Positions 1 to 9,187 of a stretch of 64,000 nucleotides of DNA are shown here, one piece after another. The DNA lies in the NCBI RefSeq assembly GCF_003934285.1, contig NZ_RQWJ01000006.1:62001-126000 (forward strand), in the 5' to 3' direction. The notes under the pieces are model-generated. The model searched no databases. It was not told the DNA's origin and was given only the letters and a program-made list of their open reading frames with translations. Every line of letters starts with the position of its first letter. Position 1 is the stretch's first letter. Source of the stretch: Brevundimonas fluminis. GTDB taxonomy: Bacteria; Pseudomonadota; Alphaproteobacteria; Caulobacterales; Caulobacteraceae. The translations under genes were made by a program, and so were the position numbers.

Positions 1-529
1 TCTTGCCGAGGATGACGGCGCCGGCGTCCCGCAGCCGCGTCACGATCGGCGCGTCCCTGCCGGGGGCGTTGTTGGCCAGCGCCAGCGACCCCGCCGTCGT
101 CGGCATCCCGGCGGCCTCGATGTTGTCTTTCAGGAGGATGGGCACGCCGCCCAGCGCGCTTCCCTCGTGCGCCGCGCCGGCCTCATCGAGCGCCGTTTCG
201 CTGAGCCGGATCACGCTCTGCGGCGCGACGTCCGGCATGCCGCGATCGATGCGCGCAACGTCGCTCAGCGCCGTGGACGTGACGGCCCGGCGGCGCACCG
301 CGTCGGTTCCGAACGACCGCGCCTGAACCACCGTCATGCCGGACGGCGCCGACACGTCGTTCGCCCATGCCGGGGCCGCTGCAGGCGACGGCGGGCTCTC
401 CGTCCGCGTGACTTCGACGCTGATGCACCCACCCAGGGTCAGGGCAACCAGCCCCGCTGCGATCAGTCCTGCGCGGCCGGCGACCTTGAGCCGATCGTGC
501 GGTCGAGGAAGTCCAGATACGTCCGCCAT
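1..529 (-). CDS. Amidase-signature family lipoprotein, C-terminus beyond the window
   Basis: The reading frame runs off the left edge, so only about 176 N-terminal residues are present. It starts with a short polar stretch, a hydrophobic segment and a lipobox (LTLGGC, Cys about residue 35), so it is probably an exported lipoprotein. Near residues 137-147 comes [14 protein letters not shown], where the Lys of LKDNI is the catalytic Lys of the Ser-cisSer-Lys triad in amidase-signature enzymes. The two serines would lie outside the window. The ATG at 529 is inside the upstream peptidase gene (67-nt overlap). I found no later ATG, GTG or TTG before the lipobox. Substrate is unknown; linear amides or peptide amides are typical for the family. 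Confidence 0.85.
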   Translation of the reverse strand, partial: MADVSGLPRPHDRLKVAGRAGLIAAGLVALTLGGCISVEVTRTESPPSPAAAPAWANDVSAPSGMTVVQARSFGTDAVRRRAVTSTALSDVARIDRGMPDVAPQSVIRLSETALDEAGAAHEGSALGGVPILLKDNIEAAGMPTTAGSLALANNAPGRDAPIVTRLRDAGAVILGK

Positions 530-2715
530 TGGTGCAGCCCCCGCTCATTGCCCCGGATGCCGTGGCGCTGGCCGGGATAGAGCATGGTCTCGAACGGGAG
601 GCTCTTTTCCTGCAGGGCGTTCAGCACGCGGGTGGTGTTTTCGAAGATCACGTTGTCGTCGGCCATGCCGTGCATCAGCAGCAGCCGGCCGGTCATCAGC
701 GGCAGCTGGTCCAGGATGTCGGACGCGGCGTAGCCCTCCGGATTGGCTTGCGGCGTCGACATGAACCGCTCGGTGTAGTGGGTGTCGTACAGGCTCCAGT
801 CCGTCACCGGCGCGCCCGAGATGGCGGCCGCCAGCCCCATCTTCGGCTCGGTCAGCATGTGCAGGGTCATGAACCCGCCGTAGCTCCAGCCCATCGCCGC
901 GATCCGGTCGTCGTCGATGAACGGCAGGCTGCGCAGATAGTCGGCGGCCAGCACCTGATCCTCGATCTCCGGCTGGCCCATCTTCAGGTGCAGCGCCTGC
1001 TTGAACCGCGCCGAGCGATAGCCTTCGCCCCGATTGTCCAGCCGGAAGACGACGTAGCCCGCCTCGGTCAGCAGCTGGGTCGTCGCCGACGGCCAGCCGC
1101 GCTTCACCCCGCCGCCCGACGGGCCGCCGTACACCTGCATGACCACCGGATACCGCTTCGACGGATCGAAGCCCGGCGGCGTCGACATCTGCCAGTGCAG
1201 GGTCTCGCCATGGCTCTGCAGCGTGCCGAATTCCGGATCGCGCTGGCGGGCGTTGTACGGCCAGAAGGGGTGGGTCTCGTCCAGCCGGTTCTCCTCGATC
1301 CAGGCCAGACGCTGGCCGTCGATCGAATACAGCGCCGACTGCGGCGGGGTGTCTTCGTCCTGATAGTTGCCGACGTAGGCCGTGCCCGTGCGGTTGACCG
1401 AGGCGCTCCACCAGCCGCCTCGCGGCGTGATCTCGGCGGGGCGGCCCGGACGCCGCAGGCTGACGCTGAACAGCTGCTGCTCGATCGGATATTCCTTCCC
1501 GTCGCGCATCGAGGCCGTGAAGAAGACCGTGCCGGTCCGCTCGTCCACGGCGTTCAGGCCGGTCACCGCATAGTCGCCAGAGGTGATCGCCCGGATGCGC
1601 CGCCCGTCCGCGCGATGCAGATACAGGTGCTTCCACCCGCTCTCCTCGCTGGACCAGATGAAGGTTCCATCGGCCAGCGCCTTGAAGTCGTGCGTCAGCG
1701 GCACCCAGGCCTCCGACGTCTGGGTCGCGATGACCCGCCCCTGTCCGGTGGTCGGATCCACGGCGATCAGGTCCAGCGTCTTCTGGTCCCGCGACTGGCG
1801 CTGGACGTACAGGGTCTTGCCGTCGGCCGACCAGTTGACCCGCGCCAGATAGACGTCCGCGTTGGCGCCCAGATCGACCTTGATCCGCTGCCCCGTCGTG
1901 CGGTCGTGCACGTACAGGTCGACGACGGCGTTCGGTCGGCCGGCGCGCGGATAGCGCTGCTCGACCACCGTCGCCCCGCCGCCCGAGATGTCCAGACGCG
2001 GGATCACGTCCACGGTCGACTCGTCCGTGCGCTGCAGGGCGATGAAGCGCTCGTCCGGGCTCCACCAGTAGCCGGTGTCCCGGTCCATCTCCTCCTGGGC
2101 GATGAACTCCGCCGTCGCCCAGGTGATCAGGCCGTCGCCGTCGGTGGTGACCGCCTGCTCCGCGCCGGCGGCCAGGTCGTAGACGACCAGATCCTGATCC
2201 CTCACCCACGACACGTAGTTGCCGCGCGGCGAGACCTTGGCGTCGATCTCGTCAGCCTCGGTCTCGGTGAGCCGACGCACCGCTCCGCCTTCCCGTTCCG
2301 CCAGAAAGACGTCGCCCTCCAGCGGGGCCAGGATGTAGCGGCCCTGCTCGTCCCAGGAATACTCCACGACGCCGCGCGCCGAGATGCGCATGCGCTCGCG
2401 GCGCGCGATCTCCGCTTCCGACAGCTCGCCGGCGTCCGGAACCAGCGCCCGCGCGTCGATCAGCTTGAACGGCGCGCCGCCGCCGGTCGGCATGGCCCAC
2501 AGGTCCTGCACGTTCACGTCGTCTTCCCGCGAACGCAGGAAGGCCACCAGCTCGCCGTCCGGCGACAGGCTGACGCCCCGCGCCACCGGCCCGGCCAGCG
2601 ACGGATTGGCGAAGACGCGCTCCACCGTGAGGATGGAAGGATCGGTCGCGTCCTGGGCCGCGGCCGGCACGACGACGATGAGCGAAAGGGCCGAAGCCAG
2701 AAGCAGATTGCGCAT
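463..2715 (-). CDS. S9B dipeptidyl peptidase IV-like serine peptidase, exported
   Basis: A 750-residue protein with a cleavable signal peptide (hydrophobic stretch ending AAAQ). A beta-propeller (DPPIV_N-type) half is followed by an alpha/beta hydrolase half. The nucleophile Ser is about residue 611 in GWSYGG, the acid Asp about 686 in MADDN, and the His about 718 in GQRHG. The double-Glu motif that binds the substrate N-terminus in DPP-IV is visible in the propeller as [12 protein letters not shown]. It probably releases X-Pro or X-Ala dipeptides in the periplasm. Length is normal for bacterial DPP-IV. The downstream amidase starts inside this gene, so the two are probably co-transcribed and may act together on peptides. 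Confidence 0.92.
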   Translation of the reverse strand: MRNLLLASALSLIVVVPAAAQDATDPSILTVERVFANPSLAGPVARGVSLSPDGELVAFLRSREDDVNVQDLWAMPTGGGAPFKLIDARALVPDAGELSEAEIARRERMRISARGVVEYSWDEQGRYILAPLEGDVFLAEREGGAVRRLTETEADEIDAKVSPRGNYVSWVRDQDLVVYDLAAGAEQAVTTDGDGLITWATAEFIAQEEMDRDTGYWWSPDERFIALQRTDESTVDVIPRLDISGGGATVVEQRYPRAGRPNAVVDLYVHDRTTGQRIKVDLGANADVYLARVNWSADGKTLYVQRQSRDQKTLDLIAVDPTTGQGRVIATQTSEAWVPLTHDFKALADGTFIWSSEESGWKHLYLHRADGRRIRAITSGDYAVTGLNAVDERTGTVFFTASMRDGKEYPIEQQLFSVSLRRPGRPAEITPRGGWWSASVNRTGTAYVGNYQDEDTPPQSALYSIDGQRLAWIEENRLDETHPFWPYNARQRDPEFGTLQSHGETLHWQMSTPPGFDPSKRYPVVMQVYGGPSGGGVKRGWPSATTQLLTEAGYVVFRLDNRGEGYRSARFKQALHLKMGQPEIEDQVLAADYLRSLPFIDDDRIAAMGWSYGGFMTLHMLTEPKMGLAAAISGAPVTDWSLYDTHYTERFMSTPQANPEGYAASDILDQLPLMTGRLLLMHGMADDNVIFENTTRVLNALQEKSLPFETMLYPGQRHGIRGNERGLHQWRTYLDFLDRTIGSRSPAAQD

Positions 2716-2766
2716 GAGGCCGGACGCTAGAGGCAGATTCCGCCCGCGTCACCCCCCGCGTTCACC

Positions 2767-4407
2767 TCATGCCGCGAGCGACGTACGGACCGGCTCGACC
2801 ACCGGTGCGGGCAGATCGACGACGAACCGCGTGCCTTCCGACGGGACGCTGTGGACCTCTATTCGTCCGCCCATGGCCTCGACCAGACTGCGACAGATGG
2901 ACAGCCCCAGACCCGCGCCGCCGGTGGCGCTGGTCAGGCTGTCGTCGCCGCGCATGAACACGTCGAAGACGCTCGGCAGCAACTCCGTCGGAATGCCCGG
3001 CCCGGTGTCCCGCACCTCGAACCGCAGTCGTTCGTCGTCGGCGTGCAGCGAGAGTCCGACCGTCCCGGTCTTCGTGTAGGTGACGGCGTTGTCGAGCAGG
3101 TAGTCCAGCACCTGCGCCACGTGCCGGCCGTCGCCCAGCCGCGCGCCCGCGGCGGCCAGATCCGGTTCCAGCGTCAGACCCTTCGCGCGCGCGGCGGCGC
3201 CATGTCGCTCGACCGCGGCCCGGGCGACCTCCTCCGGCTCATAAACCGCCCGTTCGACCAGCACCTGCCCTTTCTCGAGCCGGGTCACCTGCAGCAGACG
3301 CTCGATCATCCCCAGCAGGTCCTGTCCCGAGGCCCTCAGGACGTCCAGACGCTCCCGCTGCAACGGGCTCAGCTCCCCGAGCGCCAGAATCTCGCTCATC
3401 GCGACCACGCCGTTCAAGGGCGTGCGCAGCTCGTGGCTCATGTTGGCGAGGAAGCGGGACTTGGCCTCGCTGGCCGCTTCGGCCCGATCCCGCGCCTCGA
3501 TCAGCGCGGCCTCCGACAGGGCCAACCGGGCTCCGGTGCGGCGCAGCCAGATCACCAGGCCGGCGGCCGCCGCGGCCAGCACCAGCAACAGGGCGATCAG
3601 ATACGGCGCCGCCTCGCGGACCACCGCCGTGCCGGGACGGTCGGGACTCCACGTCAGCCAGCCCAGGGGCCGGCCGTCGGGCCCCGCCACGGCCACGGCG
3701 GCGGCGCCCGGATCGGAGGTCGCGAACGCCGCGCCCTGCAGCTTGAGATCGGCGCCCAGGCTCTCGACCACCGTCGAAATCGGCTTGAGCGAGACGACCA
3801 CGCCATCCCCCTCCGGGCGTGCCGTGCCGTCGTCCTCCGGGACCACGGTCGAGATCGCGACCAGCCAGGCCTTGCCGTCGGCGCTCACCGCGCCGGATCG
3901 GCTGGCCGCGGCGTCGAAGGCGACCGCGCCGCGCCGCGCCGCCGTACGGCTCTCGGTCATGACGGCGTCCAGCATCCCCGCGGTCGCGGCCCGGAGCCCG
4001 GCCACCTGCGACGCGTCGACCGGCTCGCTCTCCCGCGACGCCAGCAGCAGGGCCCCGTCGCCGTCGTGAACCAGCGTCACCTCATGGTTCATGTAGTCGG
4101 CGTAGTAGTCGCCGAAATTGACCTGCAGCCACTCCAGGTCCCGCGCTTCGACGGCGACGACGGCGTCGTTCCAGATCGTCGCCGAATGAAGGTCGTCGAC
4201 GAGGGCGGAACTCAGCCGCTCGAGCCGGCGCTCGACCAGAGCGGTCTCCTTCGAGACCTGGATGCGATCGACGGCCGCCGCCGCCCAGAGCACCAGACCG
4301 CCGGCCCCGGCCAGCAGCAGCGTCGCACAGATCGAGGCGGCGGCGAGGATGCGCCACATGTCCCGGCGATGTTGCGAAACGGCCCCCATGCGACCGGCGT
4401 ACGCCAC
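2767..4407 (-). CDS. Membrane sensor histidine kinase with CHASE4-type periplasmic domain
   Basis: A 546-residue protein. One transmembrane helix near residues 19-42 and another near 268-288 enclose a roughly 220-residue periplasmic domain. Its start (ATIWNDAVV, then WLQVNFGDYY) resembles CHASE4 sensor domains. After TM2 and a short linker comes HisKA with phospho-acceptor His325 in MSHELRTPLNG, then HATPase_c with the N box (LDNAV near 438) and G1 box DTGPGIP. No receiver domain is fused and no response regulator gene is adjacent, so this is an orphan kinase. An internal ATG six residues in (4389) is a possible alternative start. The signal is unknown. It is transcribed away from the porin gene at 4498. 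Confidence 0.9.
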   Translation of the reverse strand: MAYAGRMGAVSQHRRDMWRILAAASICATLLLAGAGGLVLWAAAAVDRIQVSKETALVERRLERLSSALVDDLHSATIWNDAVVAVEARDLEWLQVNFGDYYADYMNHEVTLVHDGDGALLLASRESEPVDASQVAGLRAATAGMLDAVMTESRTAARRGAVAFDAAASRSGAVSADGKAWLVAISTVVPEDDGTARPEGDGVVVSLKPISTVVESLGADLKLQGAAFATSDPGAAAVAVAGPDGRPLGWLTWSPDRPGTAVVREAAPYLIALLLVLAAAAAGLVIWLRRTGARLALSEAALIEARDRAEAASEAKSRFLANMSHELRTPLNGVVAMSEILALGELSPLQRERLDVLRASGQDLLGMIERLLQVTRLEKGQVLVERAVYEPEEVARAAVERHGAAARAKGLTLEPDLAAAGARLGDGRHVAQVLDYLLDNAVTYTKTGTVGLSLHADDERLRFEVRDTGPGIPTELLPSVFDVFMRGDDSLTSATGGAGLGLSICRSLVEAMGGRIEVHSVPSEGTRFVVDLPAPVVEPVRTSLAA

Positions 4408-4461
4408 CCGGCGCTAAGGTGGGGTTATTCGGTAAGGTGAACGAAATCTTGGCTTAACCTC

Positions 4462-4494
4462 GGAGTTGCAAGCTCCAGCATTCGCTGGAGTTTT
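4462..4494 (+). promoter_or_regulatory. Two mutually exclusive hairpins; the second masks the Shine-Dalgarno sequence
   Basis: CTCCAGC (4473-4479) pairs perfectly with GCTGGAG (4484-4490) around an ATTC loop and is followed by TTTT. The only good SD, GGAG at 4487-4490, sits in the 3' arm, 7 nt before the ATG at 4498. The same CTCC can instead pair with GGAG at 4462-4465. The arrangement could be a translational switch or an attenuator; this reading is inference from base pairing only. Confidence 0.4.
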
Positions 4495-4497
4495 CGC

Positions 4498-5157
4498 ATG
4501 CGCCGCAGTCTGCTTCTGGTCCCTGTCGCACTGGCCTCGGCACATCCCGCCGGCGCACAATCGTGGTCGTGGGAAACCATGGCCGGCGTGGCTTCGGAGT
4601 ACAGGGACCGCGGCTGGGACCTCTCTGCGGGCCGGCCCTCCGCCTACGGAGAGTTCACGGCGTACCACTCCTCCGGCGCCTACGGCGGCGTGTGGGCCGC
4701 GGACATCGCCGACTACGAGGGCGCCGAGGTCGAGCTGACCGGCTACGTCGGCTGGGCGGGCGCCGTCGGCGGCTGGGACGTCGACGTGGCGGTCTGGCAG
4801 AACGTCTATCCGGACGGCGTCGACGTCGACTACGTCGAGTTCCCGGTGCAGGTCGGCCGGACCTTTGGAGCCGCGGCCGTGTCCGCCGGCGCGGTCTGGG
4901 CGCCGGCGCAGTCGGGCACCGGCGACGACGAGAACCTGTGGGTCTGGACGCGTTTCGACTGGGCGCCCGAGGCGTGGCCCCTGTCCTTTCATGCCCGCGT
5001 GGGCCACGAGGACGGCGGGTTTGCGCCCGACGGCAAGACCGACTGGCTGGTCGGGGCCGAGGCGCCGGTGGCCCACGGCTTCAGCATCGCCGTTGAGTGG
5101 GTAGAGTCCGACCTGGAGGACGGCGCCGTGGTGGCGAAGCTGGAATGGCGACGCTGA
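4498..5157 (+). CDS. TorF-like putative outer-membrane porin, exported
   Basis: A 219-residue protein with a signal peptide ending near AGA-QSW. The rest is rich in Trp, Tyr and Gly with alternating hydrophobic/polar strands (for example VELTGYVGWAG), as in outer-membrane beta-barrels. The opening ETMAGVASEYRDRGWD and the overall length fit the TorF-like 'conserved proteobacterial barrel' family (TIGR02001), where such proteins are putative porins. The protein ends in a basic-aromatic strand (KLEWRR) rather than the classical terminal Phe. The start is fixed by the signal peptide. The gene is monocistronic and diverges from the histidine kinase, which might control it; that link is inference only. 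Confidence 0.75.
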   Translation: MRRSLLLVPVALASAHPAGAQSWSWETMAGVASEYRDRGWDLSAGRPSAYGEFTAYHSSGAYGGVWAADIADYEGAEVELTGYVGWAGAVGGWDVDVAVWQNVYPDGVDVDYVEFPVQVGRTFGAAAVSAGAVWAPAQSGTGDDENLWVWTRFDWAPEAWPLSFHARVGHEDGGFAPDGKTDWLVGAEAPVAHGFSIAVEWVESDLEDGAVVAKLEWRR

Positions 5158-5215
5158 CGCCCGCGTCACCCCCGACCCTTCCGCTTCGGCGCCGCATCCC
5201 CTATTCACCCCCGCG

Positions 5216-6019
5216 ATGACCGACGCCGCGCCCGGAAAGCCCAGCCCCTTCCATTCGCTGAAGGTCTTGTGGGTGAAGCACTGGACCGACCAGCTGTTCA
5301 GCTTCGCCTGCGAGCGGCCCGAGGATTTCCGTTTCCGCTCCGGCGAGTTCGTCATGATCGGCCTGCCGGGCGAGGACGGCGCCAAGCCGATCCTGCGCGC
5401 CTATTCGATCGCCAGTCCGCAGTGGGCCGAGGAGCTGGAGTTCCTGTCCATCGCCGTGCCCGACGGGCCCCTGACCTCGCGTCTGGTCAAGATCGAGGCC
5501 GGCGATCGCGTGCTGATGGGCAAGAAGCCGACAGGCACCCTTGTGCTGGACGCCCTGACCGGCGGCGAGCGTCTGTGGCTGATCGGCACGGGCACCGGTC
5601 TGGCGCCCTGGCTGTCCGTGGCCCGCGACCCGGACACCTACAGCCGCTTCGGCCAGGTGATCGTCTGTCACACGGTGCGCAACGTCGCCGACTTGGCCTA
5701 TCGCGACTTCTTCACCTCGGGCATCCACGACGACCCGCTGGTCGGTGACGAGGCGAAGGCCCAGCTGACCTACTATCCCACCGTCACGCGCGAACGCTTC
5801 GAGACGCCGGGCCGGATCACCGACCGCATCCGCTCGGGTGACCTCTTCGCCGACCTGCAGCTGCCGATCGGCTTCTCGCCCAACAGCGACCGCGTCATGC
5901 TGTGCGGCTCCATGGCCATGATCAAGGAGACCGGCGAACTGCTGGAGTCCTATGGCCTCAGGGAAGGCTCGAACGCCGAGCCCGGCGACTACGTCCTGGA
6001 GCGCGCCTTTGTCGGATGA
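5216..6019 (+). CDS. fpr: Ferredoxin-NADP(+) reductase
   Basis: A 267-residue cytoplasmic flavoprotein. The N-terminal FAD domain has the RAYSIAS motif (RxYS type, near residues 62-68). The NADP domain has IGTGTGLAPW (near 122-131), and the C-terminal half carries LCGSMAMI followed by the aromatic-poor tail ERAFVG typical of the bacterial/alphaproteobacterial subclass. It moves electrons between NADPH and ferredoxin or flavodoxin and is usually linked to oxidative-stress defence and iron-sulfur metabolism. The chorismate mutase gene starts 1 nt after its stop, suggesting translational coupling. Confidence 0.93.
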   Translation: MTDAAPGKPSPFHSLKVLWVKHWTDQLFSFACERPEDFRFRSGEFVMIGLPGEDGAKPILRAYSIASPQWAEELEFLSIAVPDGPLTSRLVKIEAGDRVLMGKKPTGTLVLDALTGGERLWLIGTGTGLAPWLSVARDPDTYSRFGQVIVCHTVRNVADLAYRDFFTSGIHDDPLVGDEAKAQLTYYPTVTRERFETPGRITDRIRSGDLFADLQLPIGFSPNSDRVMLCGSMAMIKETGELLESYGLREGSNAEPGDYVLERAFVG

Positions 6020-6020
6020 C

Positions 6021-6335
6021 GTGAAAGCGGATGCGCGCACCCCGCCGGAGGCCTGCGAGACCATGGCCGAGGTCCGGCAGGGCGTCGACGCCCTGGACCG
6101 CGCGCTCGTCGTCCTGCTGGCCGAGCGTCAGCGCTACATGGACGCCGCCGCCCGCATCAAACCCAGCCGCGACGTCGTCCACGACGACGCCCGCATCGAG
6201 GACGTGGTGCGGAAGGTCCTGGCCGCCGCCGGCCCCGCAGGCCTCTCGCCAGACATCGCCGAGCCGGTCTGGCGCACCCTGATCGACCGCTGCATCGCGC
6301 ACGAGTTCGCGCAGTGGGACCGGACGCGGGGCTGA
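6021..6335 (+). CDS. AroQ-class chorismate mutase
   Basis: About 104 residues, all helical. VDALDRALVVLLAERQRYMDAAARIK matches helix 1 of AroQ mutases in type: an Arg-rich face with D-x-LL-x-R-x-x-x-x followed by Lys. The C-terminal helix (WRTLIDRCIAHEF) is also typical. It would rearrange chorismate to prephenate for Phe/Tyr synthesis, although the family also contains isochorismate pyruvate lyases. The GTG at 6021 directly follows the fpr stop; TTG at 6009 and ATG at 6063 are in-frame alternatives. No other aromatic-pathway gene is nearby. Confidence 0.8.
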   Translation: MKADARTPPEACETMAEVRQGVDALDRALVVLLAERQRYMDAAARIKPSRDVVHDDARIEDVVRKVLAAAGPAGLSPDIAEPVWRTLIDRCIAHEFAQWDRTRG

Positions 6336-6554
6336 TCAGTTGGCGGCGATGATCCAGACGCAGAGCCCGCCGCAGATGAGTCCCGTCACGGCAAACAGCA
6401 CCCAGGCATAGCCACGAGCGGCGTGAACTTCCTCATCAGTTGGTGACCTGCGGAGCGGTACAGCGCCCCTGCTCAGCGACTTTCGCAGCCCCAACCCGAT
6501 GCCGACCATCGCGACGAGAAACCCGAGCAGCACGGCCCAGTCGTCGACGCTCAT
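6336..6554 (-). CDS. Small two-helix membrane protein, unknown
   Basis: A 72-residue protein with two hydrophobic stretches (about residues 6-23 and 49-69) separated by a basic, Ser-rich loop containing LRKSLSRGAVPLRR. There is no signal peptidase site or recognised family motif. It ends base-to-base against the chorismate mutase gene (convergent) and starts 1 nt after the Hpt gene ends, so it is probably the last gene of the permease-Hpt transcript. Function unknown. Confidence 0.6.
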   Translation of the reverse strand: MSVDDWAVLLGFLVAMVGIGLGLRKSLSRGAVPLRRSPTDEEVHAARGYAWVLFAVTGLICGGLCVWIIAAN

Positions 6555-6555
6555 G

Positions 6556-6909
6556 TCAGCCTCTCAACCCGCGCAGCATCAGCTCGTGCCGGTAAGCCGC
6601 CACGTCGGCCAGCGCCGCATCCAGCGCGTCACGCACCCGGTCCAGCAAGGGCGGCGCGTCGGCCTTCTGCGCGGCTTCGGCGGCGGCGCAGGCCTCGGCC
6701 AGGGCGCCCGCCCCGATCCCCGCCGCCGCGCCGCGCACCGTGTGCGCCGCGTCGCGCCAGCCCTCCTCCCGCACGTCCAGCAACGGCGCCCACATCGAGG
6801 CCTGCTGCACGAACAGGCCCAGCACCTCTTCGGACACGCCGGCGTCGCCGCCGGTCATGCGCTCCAGCACCGAAAAGTCGACCGCGCCCGACAGGTCGCG
6901 GGCGGCCAT
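6556..6909 (-). CDS. Stand-alone Hpt histidine-phosphotransfer protein
   Basis: A 117-residue helical protein. The Hpt signature is DAAHTVRGAAAGIGA, with phospho-acceptor His about residue 56 and the Lys of the usual H-x-L-K-G replaced by Arg. It contains little else, so it is a shuttle without kinase or receiver domains. Such proteins pass phosphate between hybrid kinases and response regulators; the Caulobacter ShpA protein is a similar-sized example, but I cannot tell whether this is its orthologue. Its ATG overlaps the permease stop codon by one base (TGATG), so translation is coupled to the permease. Confidence 0.8.
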   Translation of the reverse strand: MAARDLSGAVDFSVLERMTGGDAGVSEEVLGLFVQQASMWAPLLDVREEGWRDAAHTVRGAAAGIGAGALAEACAAAEAAQKADAPPLLDRVRDALDAALADVAAYRHELMLRGLRG

Positions 6910-8405
6910 CAGGCGGCGGTCTCTTCACCCTTGGCCAGCCGGGAGTTCCGCGCCGACCAGGCCAGATAGATCGCCAGTCCGATGACGTTCCAGATCACGA
7001 ACGCGACCTGGGTCGAGGTGCGCAGGCTGAAGAAGAAGATCACGCAGCCGACCATCGTGATGATCCCGACCAGCCAGAACAGCGGCGCGCGGAACACGCG
7101 CGGCCGGTTCGGATCGCGCAGCCGCAGCACGATCAGGCTCAGACCCACGGCGAAGAAGGCCGCCAGCGTCCCGGCGTTGGCCAGGGACGCCAGATCGCCC
7201 AGCGTCATCACTCCGGCCAGGATGGAGACCACGATGGCCGTGAAGATGGTCACCGCCACCGGCACGCCCCGCTCCGACACCTTGGCCAGGCCACGCGGCA
7301 ACAGGCCGTCGCGCCCCATGCTCAGGAAGATGCGGGTCTGGCCGAACAGAAAGGCCAGGATCACCGTCGGCAGGGCGATCACGGCCGCCGCGCCCAGGAT
7401 CTGGGCCGCCACGGGCTGGTTCAGCTGGCGCAGGATGAAGGCCAGCGGCTCGCCGCTCTCCGCGAACGTCGCCGGCGGACTGGCCCCGATCGCGGCGGCC
7501 GCGACGATCAGATACAGCGCGGTGCATGCCACCATCGAGCCGACGATGCCGATGGCCAGGTCGCGGCTGGGGTTCTTGGTTTCCTCAGCCGCCGTCGAAA
7601 TGGCGTCGAAACCGTAGAAGGCGAAGAAGATGATGGCCGCGGCCGCCATGACGCCCGTCTCCATCGGCGGCCTACCGGTCAGCTGCTCCTGGAAGGGAAA
7701 GGTCGGCGCGCCGAAGCCTTCGGGCAGGAAGGGGACGAAGTTCTGCAGGTTGAACGCCGGCAGGGCCAGCACCACGAACAGCACCAGCGCCAGGATCTTC
7801 ACCACCACCAGCACGGCGTTCAGCGTCGCGCTCTCGCGCGTGCCCAGCAGAAGCAGGCCCGTCACCACCACGATGATGAACACCGCCGCCAGGTTGACCA
7901 GCCCGGCCGCCGGGTTCCATCCCTGCAAGGCCGCGACGAACCCTTGCGAGAAGTCCAGCTGCGGCCCTGCCGCCAGCGCCGCCGGCAACTGCAACCCCAG
8001 CCCTTCCAGGAAGCCGACGGCGTATCCCGACCAGCCGACGGCCACGGCCGACACGACCAGCGAATATTCAAGGATCAGGCTCCAGCCCACGATCCAGGCC
8101 AGCGCCTCGCCCAGCACGGCATAGGAATAGGTGTAGGCGCTGCCCGCCGCCGGCATCATCGTCGACAGTTCGGCATAGGCCAGCGCCGCGCAGGCGCACA
8201 CCAGCCCGGCCAGCGCGAAGCTGACCATCACGCCCGGCCCCGCCAGACCGGCGCCTTCGCCGATCAGCGTCAGGATGCCGGTCCCGACGATGGCGCCGAC
8301 GCCCAGGGCGATGAGGTGCGGCCACCCCAGCGTCTTCTTCAGCGCCGGCCCCTCGCGCGGGGCCGTCAGCACGTCGATCGAGCGTCGCCGGTTCCAGAAC
8401 GCCAT
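6909..8405 (-). CDS. APC-superfamily amino-acid permease
   Basis: About 498 residues with roughly 12-14 hydrophobic helices. The family's first-helix signature is clear: LGVGAIVGTGILTLIGEGAG, the unwound GxG substrate-binding region. AYAELSTMMPAAGSAYTY follows in helix 2-3. It resembles the cationic amino-acid transporter branch (CAT/YfnA-like). The ATG at 8405 is preferred because a GGGGGAG element lies about 7 nt upstream; an in-frame ATG at 8411 abuts that element. It is co-transcribed with the Hpt protein, an unusual partner for a permease. Substrate is not predictable. Confidence 0.88.
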   Translation of the reverse strand: MAFWNRRRSIDVLTAPREGPALKKTLGWPHLIALGVGAIVGTGILTLIGEGAGLAGPGVMVSFALAGLVCACAALAYAELSTMMPAAGSAYTYSYAVLGEALAWIVGWSLILEYSLVVSAVAVGWSGYAVGFLEGLGLQLPAALAAGPQLDFSQGFVAALQGWNPAAGLVNLAAVFIIVVVTGLLLLGTRESATLNAVLVVVKILALVLFVVLALPAFNLQNFVPFLPEGFGAPTFPFQEQLTGRPPMETGVMAAAAIIFFAFYGFDAISTAAEETKNPSRDLAIGIVGSMVACTALYLIVAAAAIGASPPATFAESGEPLAFILRQLNQPVAAQILGAAAVIALPTVILAFLFGQTRIFLSMGRDGLLPRGLAKVSERGVPVAVTIFTAIVVSILAGVMTLGDLASLANAGTLAAFFAVGLSLIVLRLRDPNRPRVFRAPLFWLVGIITMVGCVIFFFSLRTSTQVAFVIWNVIGLAIYLAWSARNSRLAKGEETAA

Positions 8406-8559
8406 GGTCATCTCCCCCGTCCGCCCTCCCGGCGGATTCGCGGACGACCTTAACCTGAGGACCCGCTGCGTTGAAATGCCCGCTTGCGCCGGGAGGGGGC
8501 AGAGGCTATGTCCCGCCCCCTTCGACGGCGTGCCCGTCGGCAAGCCGCACCGATGGCTC

Positions 8560-8635
<76 letters not shown>

Positions 8636-8658
8636 TCGGCGCAGGCGGCCTCCGGCCC

Positions 8659-9018
8659 TCAGTCGTCCTTGCCGTCGAAGAGGACGGTGAACGTCTCCCC
8701 CGGCCGCACGTTGATCCGGCCGCCGGGCGTCGATCCGACGCCGACCGCTCCGGCCATCACGTCATAACAGCCGGCCGACACCGTCCATCGGTGCCGCTGT
8801 CCCGGGTAGACCGTCACGCCTTCGGGCAGCCGGTCGAGGCCATACGACGACGCCTCGCAGGTCGAGATCAACACCGTGTCGATCGGCTGCGTCGAGCTGT
8901 TCTGGAACACCAGCGTCGCCGTGGGGAGCCCTTCACGGATCAGATCGCCCCCGGTGATCAGGGATTCGCAGCCCCCCAGGGCCGCGGCCCCGGCCATGAT
9001 CAGCAGCATCTTCTTCAT
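8659..9018 (-). CDS. Small secreted lipoprotein, unknown
   Basis: A 119-residue protein. Positively charged start, short hydrophobic core and lipobox LGGC with the lipidated Cys about residue 17. The mature part is small and beta-rich, with three further cysteines and a Gly-rich end (GVGSTPGGRINVRPGETFTV). I recognise no family. It is divergent from the Gln/Gly-rich protein at 9188, with a 169-bp promoter region between them, and converges on the tRNA gene. Confidence 0.65.
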   Translation of the reverse strand: MKKMLLIMAGAAALGGCESLITGGDLIREGLPTATLVFQNSSTQPIDTVLISTCEASSYGLDRLPEGVTVYPGQRHRWTVSAGCYDVMAGAVGVGSTPGGRINVRPGETFTVLFDGKDD

Positions 9019-9187
9019 CGCACCCCTCCTGTCCCTCGCGACGCTGGAAGAACAGCGCTCGACGGGCAGCGGCGCAATCCCACTGAATCTGACGAACGGC
9101 CACGCCTGTCACAGGCGCGCGAGCGACGGAACGCGGCCGCGCCCGCATGGATTTCTCCCACATCATCAAAGCTCAAGGAGACGTGCC

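Noticed and set aside
529-2730. Long plus-strand open frame antisense to the DPP-IV gene, and similar very long antisense frames (for example 41830-44841 opposite the TonB receptor)
   Set aside because: The translations are rich in Arg, His, Gln and Pro with no motifs, and the opposite strand has clear catalytic signatures. High GC keeps such frames open.
8523-8559. Upstream in-frame extension of the amino-acid permease towards the tRNA gene
   Set aside because: The extension is Pro/Arg/Ser-rich without conservation signs, and the ATG at 8405 has the proper SD and the family N-terminus.
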